Source: Lentinus brumalis
Lineage: Eukaryota > Basidiomycota > Agaricomycetes > Polyporales > Polyporaceae
DNA: 64,000 nucleotides
Direction of reading: 5' to 3'
NCBI GenBank assembly: GCA_001792895.1
Contig: MARA01000019.1
Span: forward strand, 372,001 to 436,000
Below the pieces are notes generated by a model. The model did not search any database. It saw only the letters and a list, made by a program, of their open reading frames with translations, and had not been told where the DNA came from. How positions within the stretch are numbered: position 1 is the first letter of the stretch; the number at the start of each line of letters is the position of its first letter. This document shows, piece after piece, positions 46,435-58,645 of this stretch. The position numbers and the translations under genes were made by a program.

Positions 46435-47663
46435 TCCTGCCTGGGGTTCCGAAGATCTCTGTGAGGCCGTGGTGAGGAGGGGCGGTCGGAGTGACCGCAC
46501 ATGGCCCTGAGAGTTATATGGTGGCCCATGGCTATGGCGCGCACATACCTATGCTGTGCCAACGCCGGAGTGCGCCCATGCTTTACACAGAATGCCTATC
46601 GTAAGAAATCATGTTTGGAGACTGTATGATGTTGTCATTTCGCATGTAGGCGTCAGTGTGGTCGTCGAAGAAAGATCGAAAAGGCGGGCGCGGAGACCAT
46701 GCCGATTCAGAGATACTCCTACATAGAGCACCGTCTCCTGCAAAAAAAAACTATTGAGTCTCAGTAGCTACTCAATCATGGAGGAACCTCACCGTTCGCA
46801 TCACCGAGACAACATGAGCACCCCACAAAGCTGCCGGCGCGCCTTGAATGTGTACCAACAGTGAGGGCTGAGGCCCGAGACCGGGATGAGCGGGTCCGCC
46901 GTTCACTTCTCCTTCAATACCGCGTAAATGAGCACACTTGTTATCGGGGAACGGTTCGCGGTACTTACTGTCTGAGGATAAGGCGGTCTGAAGTCACGGC
47001 TGGAAGTTCAAGTTGTATAGACGCCTACTCCGGGATTAGCCGATTTTCATCGACGGCGCATGAATGGCGCCTGCCTTCCTTCAGTACTGATAACACCCTG
47101 GAGGAGCAGATTTCACCAAATGCTATCCAGGTAATGCAGAGGCACGAATATAATATGCTGCTGATGCTCCCATTCTCTATATCCAAGGTGGGGCCACAAC
47201 GAGCCCGAGACTCGAGGAGTCAGGCGACACCCGGGTCCTAAAACTATGCCCCGCGTACGACGAGCCTGGTATGCCTCGCCATAATGAACCATATCAGCCG
47301 GTTGCTAAGTGCTTATACCCAGGGCCGTAACCGGGATCTGTGCATTGCGCATGATACATCAGTCTTGGAAGGCGCGCTCACCCTCAAGTGGTTGCTCAAA
47401 GGGGTTCTGTGACTCCTCAGTGAGTTTGATCAGAATGATACCGGAAGTGAAGCACTTTCCCGGGTGAACGGCACCATGCAGAAGCTTCGACGCGCCAGCG
47501 CTGAGTGAATTAGACACGTTTCCCAGAGAGTGGTAGGTCTCCTCGTGGACTCTGCATTCGTGCGCTAAAACTCATTCCCACATGCCTACAAACTTTCAGG
47601 GTCTCGCAGCATGTCTGAGGCCTCCCTGTATCTCCTCCATTACCACTCGACTTGAGAAGAACC
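46435..47663. other. 1.2-kb intergenic region, nothing recognised
   Basis: Divergent spacer between DUF6534 copy D and the MFS transporter. The longest frame (46861-47241) lacks an ATG start and any domain. A nine-A run occurs at 46742-46750. Confidence 0.45.
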
Positions 47664-49878
47664 ATGTCTACCTCCAAACTCGAGACCTCCATAGACATGA
47701 CGGCACAGGAAGCAGCAGACGAGTCACCCCCTCCGAAAAAAGGATTCACCTTTTTTATGATCTTCCTATCCATCTGCCTGGCAATGTTTCTGTCAGCACT
47801 CGAGCTCTCCGGGATTGCAACGGCACTCCCAACGATCATCGACGAGCTACACGGCGACGAGTTCGTTTGGGTTGGTGCGGCTTATGCCCTGGCCTCGACT
47901 GCGTTCTTGCCGTTAAGTGGAGGTCTGGCAGAGGTTCGTCAGCTCCACGGTTCCTAATGATACGTACAACTCATGTCGTCCGATACGCAGATTTTTGGCC
48001 GACGCCTTGCAATGCTGTTTGCGCTTGGATGCTTCATTATCGGAAGTGCGCTTTGTGGCGCCGCTCAAAGCATGAGCTGGTTGGTTGCTGCCCGTAGTGA
48101 GTTGAGCCTATCGGTACAAGGAGTCTGAAGCTGACTGTTCGCCAGCTATCCAGGGACTAGGCGGCGGCGCCATCCAATCCATTTCTTCGATCATCGTCTC
48201 CGACCTGGTGTCGCTGCGCGAGCGTGGTGTCTACAACGGACTAATAGGACTGTGAGAAGTACCGTACCCTGTCCAGTTGAACCCGTCTTCTGAGTGCCCG
48301 TAATACTCACCAGGACATGGGCGGTTGCGTCAGCGATAGGACCTGCAGTCGGTGGAGGGCTGGCAGCCCACGGGCAATGGCGATGGTTCTTCTGTGAGTG
48401 GTTCTGTACACCAAACTGACCTGCTACTACTTAACCTCGAGCTCGAGTAGACCTCAACCTTCCGATGTGCGGCGTCACGGTTATCATGGTGACTGTCTTC
48501 CTCAAGCTCCCTGTTCCGCCTGGTACTCTCCGCAGCAAGATAGGGAGGATGGATTGGATGTCAGTACCCATATCTGTCCTAACCATGTTCGTCTCTAACT
48601 ATTTCCTCAGTGGGAATATTCTCGTCATATCCTCCACGACGGCAGTTGTCATTGCCCTGACGTGGGGAGGAGTGCAGTATCCGTGGAAATCTGCGCATGT
48701 CTTAATTCCCCTCCTTGCTGGCCTCTGCGGATTAGCCGGATTCTTCGCGTACGAAGCCTCTTACGCACGCCATCCCATTGTGAGTGATATCACATATCTA
48801 TCTCAAGCTTTTGAAACCCATTCGCGTTACTAGGTTCCTGTCTCCCTCCTGCAGAACCGTACTAGCGTCAGCGGGTGAGCGGTTGTCGTTTCACGACGGA
48901 GGACAGTGCCCTGACCCGCGTGCAGATACATTCAGACTTTCATTTGCCAAGTTGTCAGCCTCGCGGTGACATGTGGGTATTACGCAGTTTGCTGGCCTAC
49001 GAGCTTCACTCATACCTTCGCAGACTACATTCCGACCTACTTCCAGTCATGCAAGGACGCCTCTCCTATCCGTTCAGCCGTAGACATGCTCGGGCTATCG
49101 GCCAGTATAGGCCCCATCGTCGTAGCGGCAGGCGTGTCAGTAAGTGTGCTGAAGGTCTACCGTCCCCAGCTCTGGATCGCTTGGTCCATCTGGATGATTG
49201 GGATGGGATTCTTCAGCCGAGTGGGGGCAGATTCATCTATGGCGCAAGCCATCGGATTGCCGATACTCATGGGGGCGGGAGCCGGCATTCTCTTCGGTGA
49301 GTCCACGCAGAACCAGCCACAGTGGCTTTTAACGCTGACGCTCAAACTGCCCGTTCCAGCGGTGACTTACTTTCCGGTCCTCTCTCCTCTGCCGGTCTCC
49401 CAGAACGCACCCGCTCTCGCGTTCTTCGCGTTCTGCCGCTCATTTGCCGGGGTACGTGCTTTCGCCGCTCGTGATGAGATTCCGACCGATAACCGCGTTC
49501 TGATTTCCGACGCGCTCCTGTGTCTCGTCCCTGCAGGTGTGGGGCATCTCGATAGGTGCATCTGTGCTCCAGAACGAACTTTCCCACCGCCTCCCCTCGG
49601 AGTTTCTCTCTCAGTTGGGCTCTGCGGCTGACTTGTCCTACGCGGCTATCCCAGCTACCAGGTCTTTACCACCGGGGCTCAAGGAGGACGTCCGCCGAGC
49701 GTTCGGAGAGAGCATCGGGGTGATATGGAAGGTGATGGTCGGCGTCCTCGGGATAGGGTTCTTGTCTTCCCTGCTGATGCAAGACGTCCCGCTCCATGAG
49801 CAAGTTGATAAGAAGTGGGGCATCGAGCAGCGACAGAGCGATATCACTGGTGAGGAGATGGATGTGTTGAAACGTTGA
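47664..49878 (+). CDS. MFS drug/metabolite exporter (DHA2-like)
   Basis: A proton-coupled major facilitator, about 560 residues with roughly 14 membrane segments, expected at the plasma membrane. ATG at 47664 starts a hydrophilic leader, then FFMIFLSICLAMFLSALELS and TALPTIIDELHGDEFVWVGA, the first-helix and loop pattern of the multidrug families. LASTAFLPLSGGLAE with IFGRRLAMLFA forms motif A across an intron; GLGGGAIQSISSIIVSDLVS and ERGVYNGLIGL follow, then GPAVGGGLAAHGQWRWFFYL, the motif C region. Later exons include YIQTFICQVVSLAVT, DYIPTYFQSCKDASPIRSAV and VWGISIGASVLQNELSHRLP. It ends with TGA at 49876. Its 3' end faces the hydrolase gene 152 bp away. Exporters of this family often accompany secondary-metabolite genes, which fits export of the polyketide product, but the substrate is unproven. 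Confidence 0.92.
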
Positions 49879-50029
49879 GACGATATCATGTTTTCAGTAC
49901 TCATATTTGACCTGTAATTTGATACAATTCAACCACTCAGAGCGCGTGTATACTAGTACATTATTACCCGATCTCATAGCGCAGATTGTTCCAGCTGGCT
50001 AACAGAGACTGTGTAACTCCCGGAGGATG

Positions 50030-51377
50030 TCAAAGCTTAGCCTGAGGAGAGACCGTGTCCGACAGAATCCGAGCGATCGCAGCACTCAATCCATTCGGAT
50101 TCTCGTGGAGGGTCTGCAGGCGGCGCGTGAGCATCCGCTACGGAATCGCAGAAATGATGTGGGACTCACAAAATGACCCGCATTCTGTACCCGCTGGACA
50201 GATGCATAGTCCCTCATGCCCAATATTGAGTCGTACACATACTTGGGCCTGGTAAGATTGCTTAGCGTTGAATGGTCAACGATAGAAGAGACAGGACCGA
50301 CATAACGTCCTCTCGCTGGCCGAGAATGAGGTGAACTGGGACGGCGGGATCCAGCGACTGGAGCCGGTCAACGACGTCGAAGTAGACCTCGTCCTGGCGA
50401 TAGGCCCGGCGCTCATTGTCCCTGTCGCAACAGAGCTTCACGGCGGAGGCGGTCCCGCTATCTTGCAACTCCACGTTCCTCAACCCATGGCGCTGCCATG
50501 AAGGGGCATCAGCTTGAGAGTTCTCAGTAGCTAGGACATACCGACCACGAAGAGATCCAGGACTCGTACATCCCATGTCTTCCACGGGTAACGCTGAAGG
50601 AAGAAGCTGCGGGCTTCTTCACGAGTGTCCCATGTATCTTTGCGCTTCGATATCGCGGTGTTCATCGCCTTGAGCGCACGTTCCCTGTCAGTTCTGTTGG
50701 CTTCGTAGTCGGCGCGAGTGATGATTGCAGGTTCGACCAAGATCATGGAGTCGTACACGACGCCGGTAGTAATGGTAGAGAGGAGCCTGAACTATCTCAG
50801 TACAACAGCGCAATAATTCATGGTGATATGGGCAACGCACAGCGCTGAGGCACCAAGGGAGTGTCCGATGCCAACCAACTTGTGTCCACTCAGCATGTTA
50901 TCTGATACGAACTGCTTGAAACCGTCAGAGCATTCTTCGACCGCTAGAACGCTCCGTAAGTAAGGTTTCGACCAAGATTCCGAAAGTCGGCGCGACGGAC
51001 TGGGACTCACTTAGCCCGGCCTTTCCCTTCTCGAGCGTTGGTCCGTTCAACGATGCCGCTTCACCGTGGTTAGGCATGTCGAACGACCATGCCTCTCGTA
51101 TGGAGACAAGCCGGTCCGAAGCAAGCTCTTGTAAATGGCATTGCAGGAGGTCAATCATCGGCTCCCATGCCTCCTTGTCTAGTTGAGATGTTAGAACATA
51201 GGACGACAGGCATAGAGGAGAGGACGTACGGGATCCCGCGCAGTGGAAGAAGACGAGCGTGACCCCGTTAAGATCCTGTATATGGGGACTCGGAGTGTAG
51301 CGCTTTCCAACGAAGGTCAGCGCCTTCGCTGTCCGTGAATGAAATGTGGCCGTAAAGGTCCGAGCTGTCCAGGACAT
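50030..51377 (-). CDS. Alpha/beta hydrolase
   Basis: A serine hydrolase of the alpha/beta fold, about 350 residues. The start is taken at 51377 (MSWTARTFTATFHSRTAKAL), since relatives begin with a similar -TFT- strand followed by AKRY-like sequence, here VGKRYTPSP. The exons encode LNGVTLVFFHCAGS (oxyanion region), EAWEPMIDLLQCHLQELASD, SFDMPNHGEAA, the nucleophile elbow VGIGHSLGASALC near 50860, YDSMILVEPAIITRADYEA, the acid residue in LILGQRED near 50320, and after two C-terminal introns NAGHF-TLHENPNG, which supplies the catalytic histidine near 50170. The true stop is TGA at 50030; reading through the first of these introns would end falsely at 50262. Its substrate is unknown. Lying between the transporter and the P450, it could be a tailoring enzyme. 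Confidence 0.87.
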
Positions 51378-52593
51378 GTTGGGCAGAGGCGCATCCACGT
51401 ACGCAGACTGAAATGGCTGTTGCTACCTCATATTCACGGGTAAGCCCGTTCGCCGTCTCAGGCTCCGCATGGACAATCGTCCCACATGACATTCAGAGAA
51501 GGCCGCAACGTCGTGAAGACTAGTTTCTCAACATGTCAACAATATTTAAGGATAGCGAACCCCAACCTTCAAGTTGTAATTCATCCCTTGAGAATGAAGA
51601 GGCACGAAGATCACGTTCGTCGGCGGAGGACAGGGGATAACCCGGTCTGGAGAGAGGGGAGTGGATGTCGTACTATCCCTGAGCGGGACGCTCAAAGATG
51701 TCTGAAGAGTAGATGGTTCAGCGTGGAGTATGAGAGCTGTCGCAACTCACGCCCAAGCCTCATGAGCCGCTATCGCTGGGCGGTGAGTTCTCACGAATGG
51801 CCCACATAGCACTCGGCATGTTGTAATGGCCGGAAGACTATGTCGTTACGCAGCGGCACAATGCTGATGGCCTAGTACTACAGACCGAGGGTGAGTGGTC
51901 TGATTACTCCCACGACGTACACACAAAGGCAATGAAGAAGCAGGGGTTGTTGGGCGGTAGGGTAGATAGAAGAGCGGGCGCAACAACAAGAAGCCGTTCA
52001 TGCGACTTTTGTGCCTCTGAGTGACAGTTTTGCAAACAGACCACTTCACCACCGAGCTGCAGGAGTCTGTGTGAGTCCCCGGGGGCTGCCTTCACTCCCT
52101 ACCGCCACGTCTCAACGTGAGTCCTCGGTGAAGCTGATCATATTGCGCTGACACTTGTGCTCTGAGATGTCACTAGGCGCAGTAACGGGCTCACGGGCGT
52201 AACTGGGCACATCGATAATGCCGCCATTCCCCTGTCCTGAGCTTTCTAGGCTGAGGCGCATGTCCTGTAACATCAGCCGCTTTTGCGCCCTCTCCTATGG
52301 TCCTCAGGAGCACGCATCAACCAAACTAGCCCGATGCAATGTCAATATGACGCTTCGTGAAGACATGCCGTGGTAGAGAACTCCGGATACTATGCTCCGA
52401 CACCAGTGGCTCATGTGTCTTTGCCGGGTTCTTTTCTAACGACCTGGATCGCTTTCCCATGTGTATCGCTCCGGAGATCGCCAACCATCATATATATCCT
52501 GCACAAGGCGGACACACTCACCTTACTGAATGCGACCATTAAACCGGCCCCTTGGGACGACTCGCGCCTTCGCTGTTGCATCATCCGGAGGCT
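51378..52593. other. 1.2-kb divergent promoter region
   Basis: Between the divergent hydrolase and P450 genes. No coding signal. TATATAT at 52491-52497 lies about 100 bp upstream of the P450 start and is its likely TATA element. Confidence 0.45.
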
Positions 52594-54678
52594 ATGCTGC
52601 CTTTCGACCGTTTCTTGGGGAGTGCGACCTCTGGCCACGCTGTCGAGGTGCTCATTTTCCTGAGTATACTCCTCGGAGTGTATTCCGCGTACCAGGTGTT
52701 CTTCTCCAAGCTCTCTATCGTGCCCGGACCATGGTACGCCGCAGTATCGGACCTCTGGCTCTTGTCCTGGTCAGCGCGCCTGCAACAGAACAGCGCTATC
52801 CATGCTCTGTTCCAACGGTACGGGCCTGTCGTCCGAATTGGCCCTCGGAGGGTCGTGTTCTGCGACCGTGACGCCATGAAGACCGTATATTCTGTTCACC
52901 GGTTGGACAAGAGCAACTTTTACAAAGCATTGTTAGCGTGCGTGCATCTCTTGTACTCCGAAGCAAGAGTGATTGACTTGCTCGTACTCCTGCAGAGATG
53001 GTCATGACCATGCGTGAGCGTTGGGCGCTGACGTTCCTCCATTCAGAGCTGAAGCTTAAGCCTGTTTCGCAGTATTACCTCGATAACCGAGGCAGAACAT
53101 AATCGAAGACGAAGACACTTTGCGTCTCACTACGCTCCCTCGCACATCGCGCGCTTCCAGCCCGAAATCAATCTTTGCGTGTTGCAACTCGTCGAGGTAC
53201 CTCGTTCACCTGTGGCTGAAACGCTGACGTCTTCATGCCGCCGGTACAGGGTCTGCGAGACGCGCCACGGGGCTCCACGGATTCAATTCACCTCCTCCGT
53301 CATCTCCTAGCCGACATTGTGCGGATCACCGTGTTCGGTACCAAGCCGCAGTCCGTGAACAACTGGAAGAGCGGGGCTCCTGACCCAATCTGTCAAGCAA
53401 TCCAGGACTTCCCTACATGGGCAATATTGGTATGGACTCGGCGTCGTGGACCACAGCCGAAGCTGACGCCCGCATGTAGCACAGTGTCACCCCGACTGTG
53501 CTCTTCGGGGCCCTTGCACACATCCCGAGCGCGAGATGGCGTCGAGTGTACTACTCTCACGACACATTGATATCAGTGAGCGAGGCGCCTTGCTGCGTCC
53601 GAGCAGGTTGCTCATGAAGTGCTCGCTTAGTTTGTCAAGACATGCCTCGAGGAGAACAAAGCACATTATCCACAGAAGAGCGACATGGAAAGTGCAACTC
53701 CTCTTATGCTGAGGCTGATGAAACAGAGCCAGTACAACAGCGTGTCAGACCAGGACATCATCTCGGAGTGCATGGCACATCTGTACGTCCTCTGAGCTCT
53801 CTCGCTCGACGAGGGTGTTCCGGTGTTTATATATCCAACAGTGTTGGCGGAACGGAGACCTCTGCGACCACGTTCGGGTACATGCTCTGGGAGCTCAGTC
53901 GCAGAGAGGACATCGTCCATAAGCTCCGGGAGGAGCTAGATGAGGTTATCCCTGACCGTCGGACCATCCCGGACCACAGAGAGCTCACGACGCAACCGTA
54001 CTTGAATGCGTTCATCAACGAAGGTGATTCCGAGACGATCGTACGGCATCAATACAGCTGACCGTCTGCACTGACAGGCTTCCGTCTGTACGGCGGCGTA
54101 TCGGCCGTCCTTGAACGCGTGGTTCCCCCGAGGCAGGAGCTACGCGCACATGGATCCCCGGTCGACTCGTTCCAAATCATGGGCTATCTAATGCCCCCGG
54201 GAACTATCGTCGGGACCCAGGCATGGAGCATGCACCGTGATCTCGACTTTTTCCCCAACCCCGATGTGTTTGCCCCGGAGCGATGGCTCCACCGCGACGG
54301 TGACAAAGATGATGCAGAAAGACTGAACAAGTACGTACCTTGTTATAGATGGACACCATAGCCTTCAAGAACTGATGATGCTCCAGAATGTCACAATACT
54401 TCATACCGTTCGGTGTCGGGACGCGAGCTTGCCCGGGCCGGTACCAAGCCTATATGGTCTTTCGCATTACTATCGCAGCTCTTGTTCGCAGCTTCGACTT
54501 CATTGCGGACCCGAAGGAAACCAATGAGAGAACGATGGCTACAAGAGATGCGTTCGTGAGTATTTGACGTCCCTCACGCGTCTACGAACTAGATGGTCTT
54601 ACCGTGCACCGTGCATGCCAGGCTACGCACCCTGCTACAGGAGAATGCAAGCTGACTTTCATCGCGCGTGCATCATAG
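52594..54678 (+). CDS. Cytochrome P450 monooxygenase
   Basis: A membrane-anchored microsomal P450 of about 500 residues. ATG at 52594 (MLPFDRFLG) is followed by the anchor VEVLIFLSILLGVYSAYQVF and the proline-rich IVPGPWY. Next come YGPVVRIGPRRVVFCD, and DGHDHA joined to AITSITEAEHNRRRRHFASH (substrate-recognition region). The I-helix oxygen motif is VGGTETSATT (53845). The ExxR motif is in FINE-GFRLY across the 54020-54078 intron. The PERW-type FAPERW is near 54270, and the heme loop IPFGVGTRACPG near 54405 carries the cysteine ligand. The terminal exon after the 54557 donor gives ATHPATGECKLTFIARAS and TAG at 54676. All joins keep frame, so it looks intact. It is a plausible hydroxylase for the polyketide, by neighbourhood only. 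Confidence 0.93.
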
Positions 54679-55341
54679 ATCCAATCGCTTCATATCGATG
54701 ACTTCTGGAGCTTGTTTTGCTCGTTCAGTTACGAGAATTGCATCGTCTCTTGCTGTATATTACTTAGCGCTATCAAGCCATTTGTACGCGAACATGTACA
54801 TACCATGCGCGCGACAGCATCGGGATCATAAGTGGGTCGGAGAGACGAACTTCAGCCTGAGCGATGAAACCCTCCGATTGTCTTCCTCGGTGCGCCCGAA
54901 CTTGATCGCGCAGGACGGCTCCAGGACCTTCACTGGCCAGATAGAACTGTGGGTCCATGGGTAGATTGTGGTCGGCGACGCCGAGTCGCCCTTGCCAGCA
55001 GTTGGACCCTCCAGGTCTTGACTCTTCGCATCTACTGGCGGGCGGTTCGCACACATTCGAAATCAGCAGATGGTCCTTGAGCACAGTATCTGCCACACAA
55101 TGCTCACGGAGTTCAGCAGACAGAACTTGTAGGTTCCGCGAATGAGGGGAGGAGGGCAAGCGGTGAACGCTGTCAGTGCGAGTCGGTTCAAGTCAAGAAT
55201 CGAACCGATTCGGGCGCTTCAGACTGAACTTCAGATGGGCCGACCTCTGAACGTACGTATAATTAGCGAGGACGTCTAGGTGACAGAGCTCGGAGTACCA
55301 TATGTACATGTACAGGATATATTAAACAGGAAACAGAGATC
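54679..55341. other. Tail-to-tail spacer, nothing recognised
   Basis: Between the P450 and DUF6534 copy E, both ending here. No coding signal was recognised. Confidence 0.45.
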
Positions 55342-57525
55342 TCATGAGAGAGGCTGTCCCGAGTCGTCGACAACGAAGGTACTTGTCGTCACTTTGAGCT
55401 CGAGTAACCCCTGGGCGCCGAGGTTCTTCAAGGAGGCCAGAGTCTAATGCGATTACGTATCAGTAAGTGAAAGCCGCTAGGCATTACTGGACGTACCCGA
55501 GGACGAGTTACACGCTCCATGTTACCGCCAAATACAATGCTAGTTCCGTAGATTCCTATGTCGGAGGCTTCGATGATCCCGCCACTTCCAGACAATGCGC
55601 TGCGGGTGTTCAGCCTATCATAGACAGGGGTATCTGTCAGAAATCGTCTCAGGTATATGTGGTCCTGCAACTTACGCCACGAGAAGGGTATTCGCATATA
55701 CTACAGAGAGTCGAGTCAGCATTTTCCCAGTCTGCGACAGGCCGCAACGTACGCTTGGTTACAATTAAAGCAAAGGCGACGTATATCAAGTTGTCGGTAT
55801 ACAGCACGGTCTATTGTGAGGAGTCAGCAGAGGAAGTTAATGAGCAGATGGGGGAAAACGCACGAAGAGGAAGGAGAGAATGTTGAAGATACTGTAAGTG
55901 GTCGAATCAGCGACCATCATACTTATCAGGTCGCGTAGGCAATCGCACCTCGTCAGGAGCCCTGGACCAGAGTCAGCACTAGGTTCTCACTAACGGACGG
56001 ATGCTCAGGAGCTCACCTGTGCTGATGGCATACAATATCAAGACATCGATGATGGAATCTGTCCTGAGAACCAGCAGGTAAGGACGTGACGAGGAGGCGG
56101 CGTACTGTAACGTAGTGAACGAACCTCTTGATGCCCGTGCGACTCCTATGCAGCGTTGTGATGAGAACAGTGGTCAAGAGAAGGTCTGCCGTGATCGCCA
56201 TAGCCGAGCCCGTGGATATGAGCCACTGGTATGAGCAGGGTAGCGTCAGTATAGGAGGCCCGATCGATACAGAAGCGCCTCTCACAGTGAGATGCTCAAA
56301 CCCGCGGAAGGTCGGTATAATGAAGCTACCCGCATGTCAGGCGCGTCAGTGGGGAGGATGGAGATAGACGAACGTCTCGATGGTCGCGGCTAGGTGAGGA
56401 AATATTCAGTTTGACTCGTGCCCGGCGACGATGACCACATACCTGCGAAGAACGCTATCACCACAGCGGTCGTCAGACGCACTCTTGACACATGCAGGTA
56501 TATACGCACCTAGCTCTCCAACCAGGAGAGACATCTGAGAAACATACTAGTAAGAGGCGAATTTGACAGGCCGGAGATTGTACATACTGCGACAAGGACC
56601 AGTAACCTATATTTTGGCCCGACTGAACAGGAAGTCAGCGACAGGCATCTTGAATATCAGCAGACGAGTGGATCTATACCTAGGAAGACACGCCATGCAA
56701 AGAAGCTATTGGTAAGGCTCTCAGCTTAGCGTGCATCATCGTCGAAATTCGGACAAGACAAGATACCTTTGAGCGACGATGATGATACCGCCCTGTTGTG
56801 GCGATTTAGCTTCTCGGAATCAATCTGCGCTCACGTAGAAACTCACAGAGCATATTAACAGGAGCTGTGAACTCTGGAATGAGCATGATGCCCTTGCTGG
56901 AAAACGAGAAGCCATACCTTGATCGACCTATTGGGGAGCTCAACACGATTCCGTGTTCCCCGGAGAGTAATGACGAGCTCACCAGCTTCCAAATAATAGT
57001 GCAGCGGGATTGAAGTATTTGGTGACGAGGTAGTAGTAGCTGCCACAGGTGTGTCAGGACATGACAAAGGCGTCGGCAACAACACGACGCACCAGACATG
57101 GCAAGCTAGAGCCATGTGAAATGTTTCCAGTACACTGCAGAGAAGCAAGTCTAGCCCTTTGGATGCTTTGTCGTGGAGCGGGGACGCGAATGACGTACAT
57201 AGTCAAGCCAACCTAGAAATGTCCTCGTCAATTCCGCCGCTCATCCCCAATGACTGAACGAACGCACAACTCCTTTCAGCCAAACCCTGTCTTTCGGATA
57301 AAGACGGTAGTATCGATATGACTGGTGCAGTGTCATCCCATATAGTCTGCAGATCGCTCATATCAGCTTAGGCATAGAACTCCGAATGGCTCTTACTCAC
57401 ATGAGACTGAAGAAGGTCCCGAGAAGCACTGCGCCAAACGTGTTATCCAATGCAGGGAGCTGAAGTAGAAGAGGCATAGCATCGCCGAGCGTAACGGAAG
57501 GTTGTCGGGAAGGAGGGAGTGACAT
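55342..57525 (-). CDS. DUF6534 multi-pass membrane protein, copy E
   Basis: Second-subgroup DUF6534 gene. The start is either ATG 57525 (MSLPPSRQPSV) or the internal ATG at 57477 (MPLLLQ), both upstream of LPALDNTFGAVLLGTFFSLM. The second exon has LYGMTLHQSYRYYRLYPKDR near 57330 and VWLKGVV. LETFHMALACH near 57120 matches the DTFHS position of copies C and F. The last exons contain LNTRSALSGSGG near 55610, GIYGTSIVFGGN, and, after an intron, TLASLKNLGAQGLLELKVTT leading to TGA at 55342, aligned with VIDIKITTETF of copy D. Central exons between 56900 and 55750 were only partly resolved, and damage there cannot be excluded. Confidence 0.68.
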
Positions 57526-58645
57526 GGTGGCCCGCTGCGCCTGCAGGAAATGAGTGAAGACTATCAAGGGAGTGTGGTCCGATGGAGGAGGCGTGTCGTC
57601 GCCCCTAAAATCGTTTTCTCGCACCGCTCAGTGAGCAGATGAACAATTCCGCTTCAAGTAGTCTTGCATGACAGGGCCTTCTGCACTTCTTCATGATGCG
57701 CTGAAGTGGCTGAGGGCGCAAGCCTGAGAAGACGCTTGCCTGAGCGGTTCCTGCGTGGTCTTGGAGGAGAACAAGCGAACCCTCTCACCATGCCGCCCCC
57801 ACGACCTCTCACTGTAAATAGACACAGATTGCAAGCAGCACGCGGTCAGTAGACAACGCCATGTGTCTATGAGACGACACGGACCTTAGTGAATGTCTTA
57901 GGTGCAAACAGAGTCCGACCAGCTATCCGCATGAGCGCTGCGCCGGAGGAGCGGACCCCAACGTTTCCCCCTGAGATGCCGGCAGTTCCCATCGCGTTTG
58001 CTGTACAAGCGCGTTGGAGTTATGCGGGCTATGAGCAAACCAAACGACGAGCAGGGTCGTGCCAGTATGGCCATCGTCGCCCGCTGAGATGCATCGATGG
58101 CAGATTCAAGTTCTGTTGACTCGGCGAGACCGGACGATGTTGATTTTGGAGGCCATCCGTAGTGCAATATATGAGTCCATACCTGAGCTACCTCCCTACT
58201 ACCGGCACATGTGCCAATGGAGGTGGATTGCCTGAAGACAGGGAGGCGCGTCGACGACGTGGCAAGAGGCAAGTTGAAAGGCGCCCATATCGCGGATGGG
58301 GCCGCCACCCAACTGGCTAAGTAGTAGGCTCTCCTTATCTTCAAGCGTATTCCTCAAGCGCAGTCTGCCATCCAATAAAACATTGGCTCTACAATAATTC
58401 ATGCGATGGAGTGTAGAAGAGTCGGCTCTATAACACCTCACACTCGCGGGAAAAGGCGGATTCACCGGTCACGAACTTATTGATCGCTACATATCAAAGG
58501 TTGGGACCCTCCGAATTGCACCATGGAGAAACATGTCCGTCATAACATTGTAAGCCAGCGCAACCCTACGAGCGAGCATTCTGGCAGCTTTCGAAAGGAA
58601 ACTCGTCCCATCTTCCCTACCGGTCTTTCGCAGAACCAGTCTGTA
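57526..58645. other. 1.1-kb spacer between DUF6534 copies E and F
   Basis: Upstream of copy E and downstream of copy F, both on the minus strand. The longest frames (57889-58344, both strands) show no motif. Confidence 0.4.

Noticed and set aside
46861..47241. 127-codon plus-strand frame between DUF6534 copy D and the MFS gene
   Set aside because: It lacks an ATG start, any domain motif and plausible flanking exons.
50262..50264. TAA as the stop codon of the alpha/beta hydrolase
   Set aside because: Splicing out two short introns beyond it restores NAGHF with the catalytic histidine and a normal C-terminus ending at 50030.
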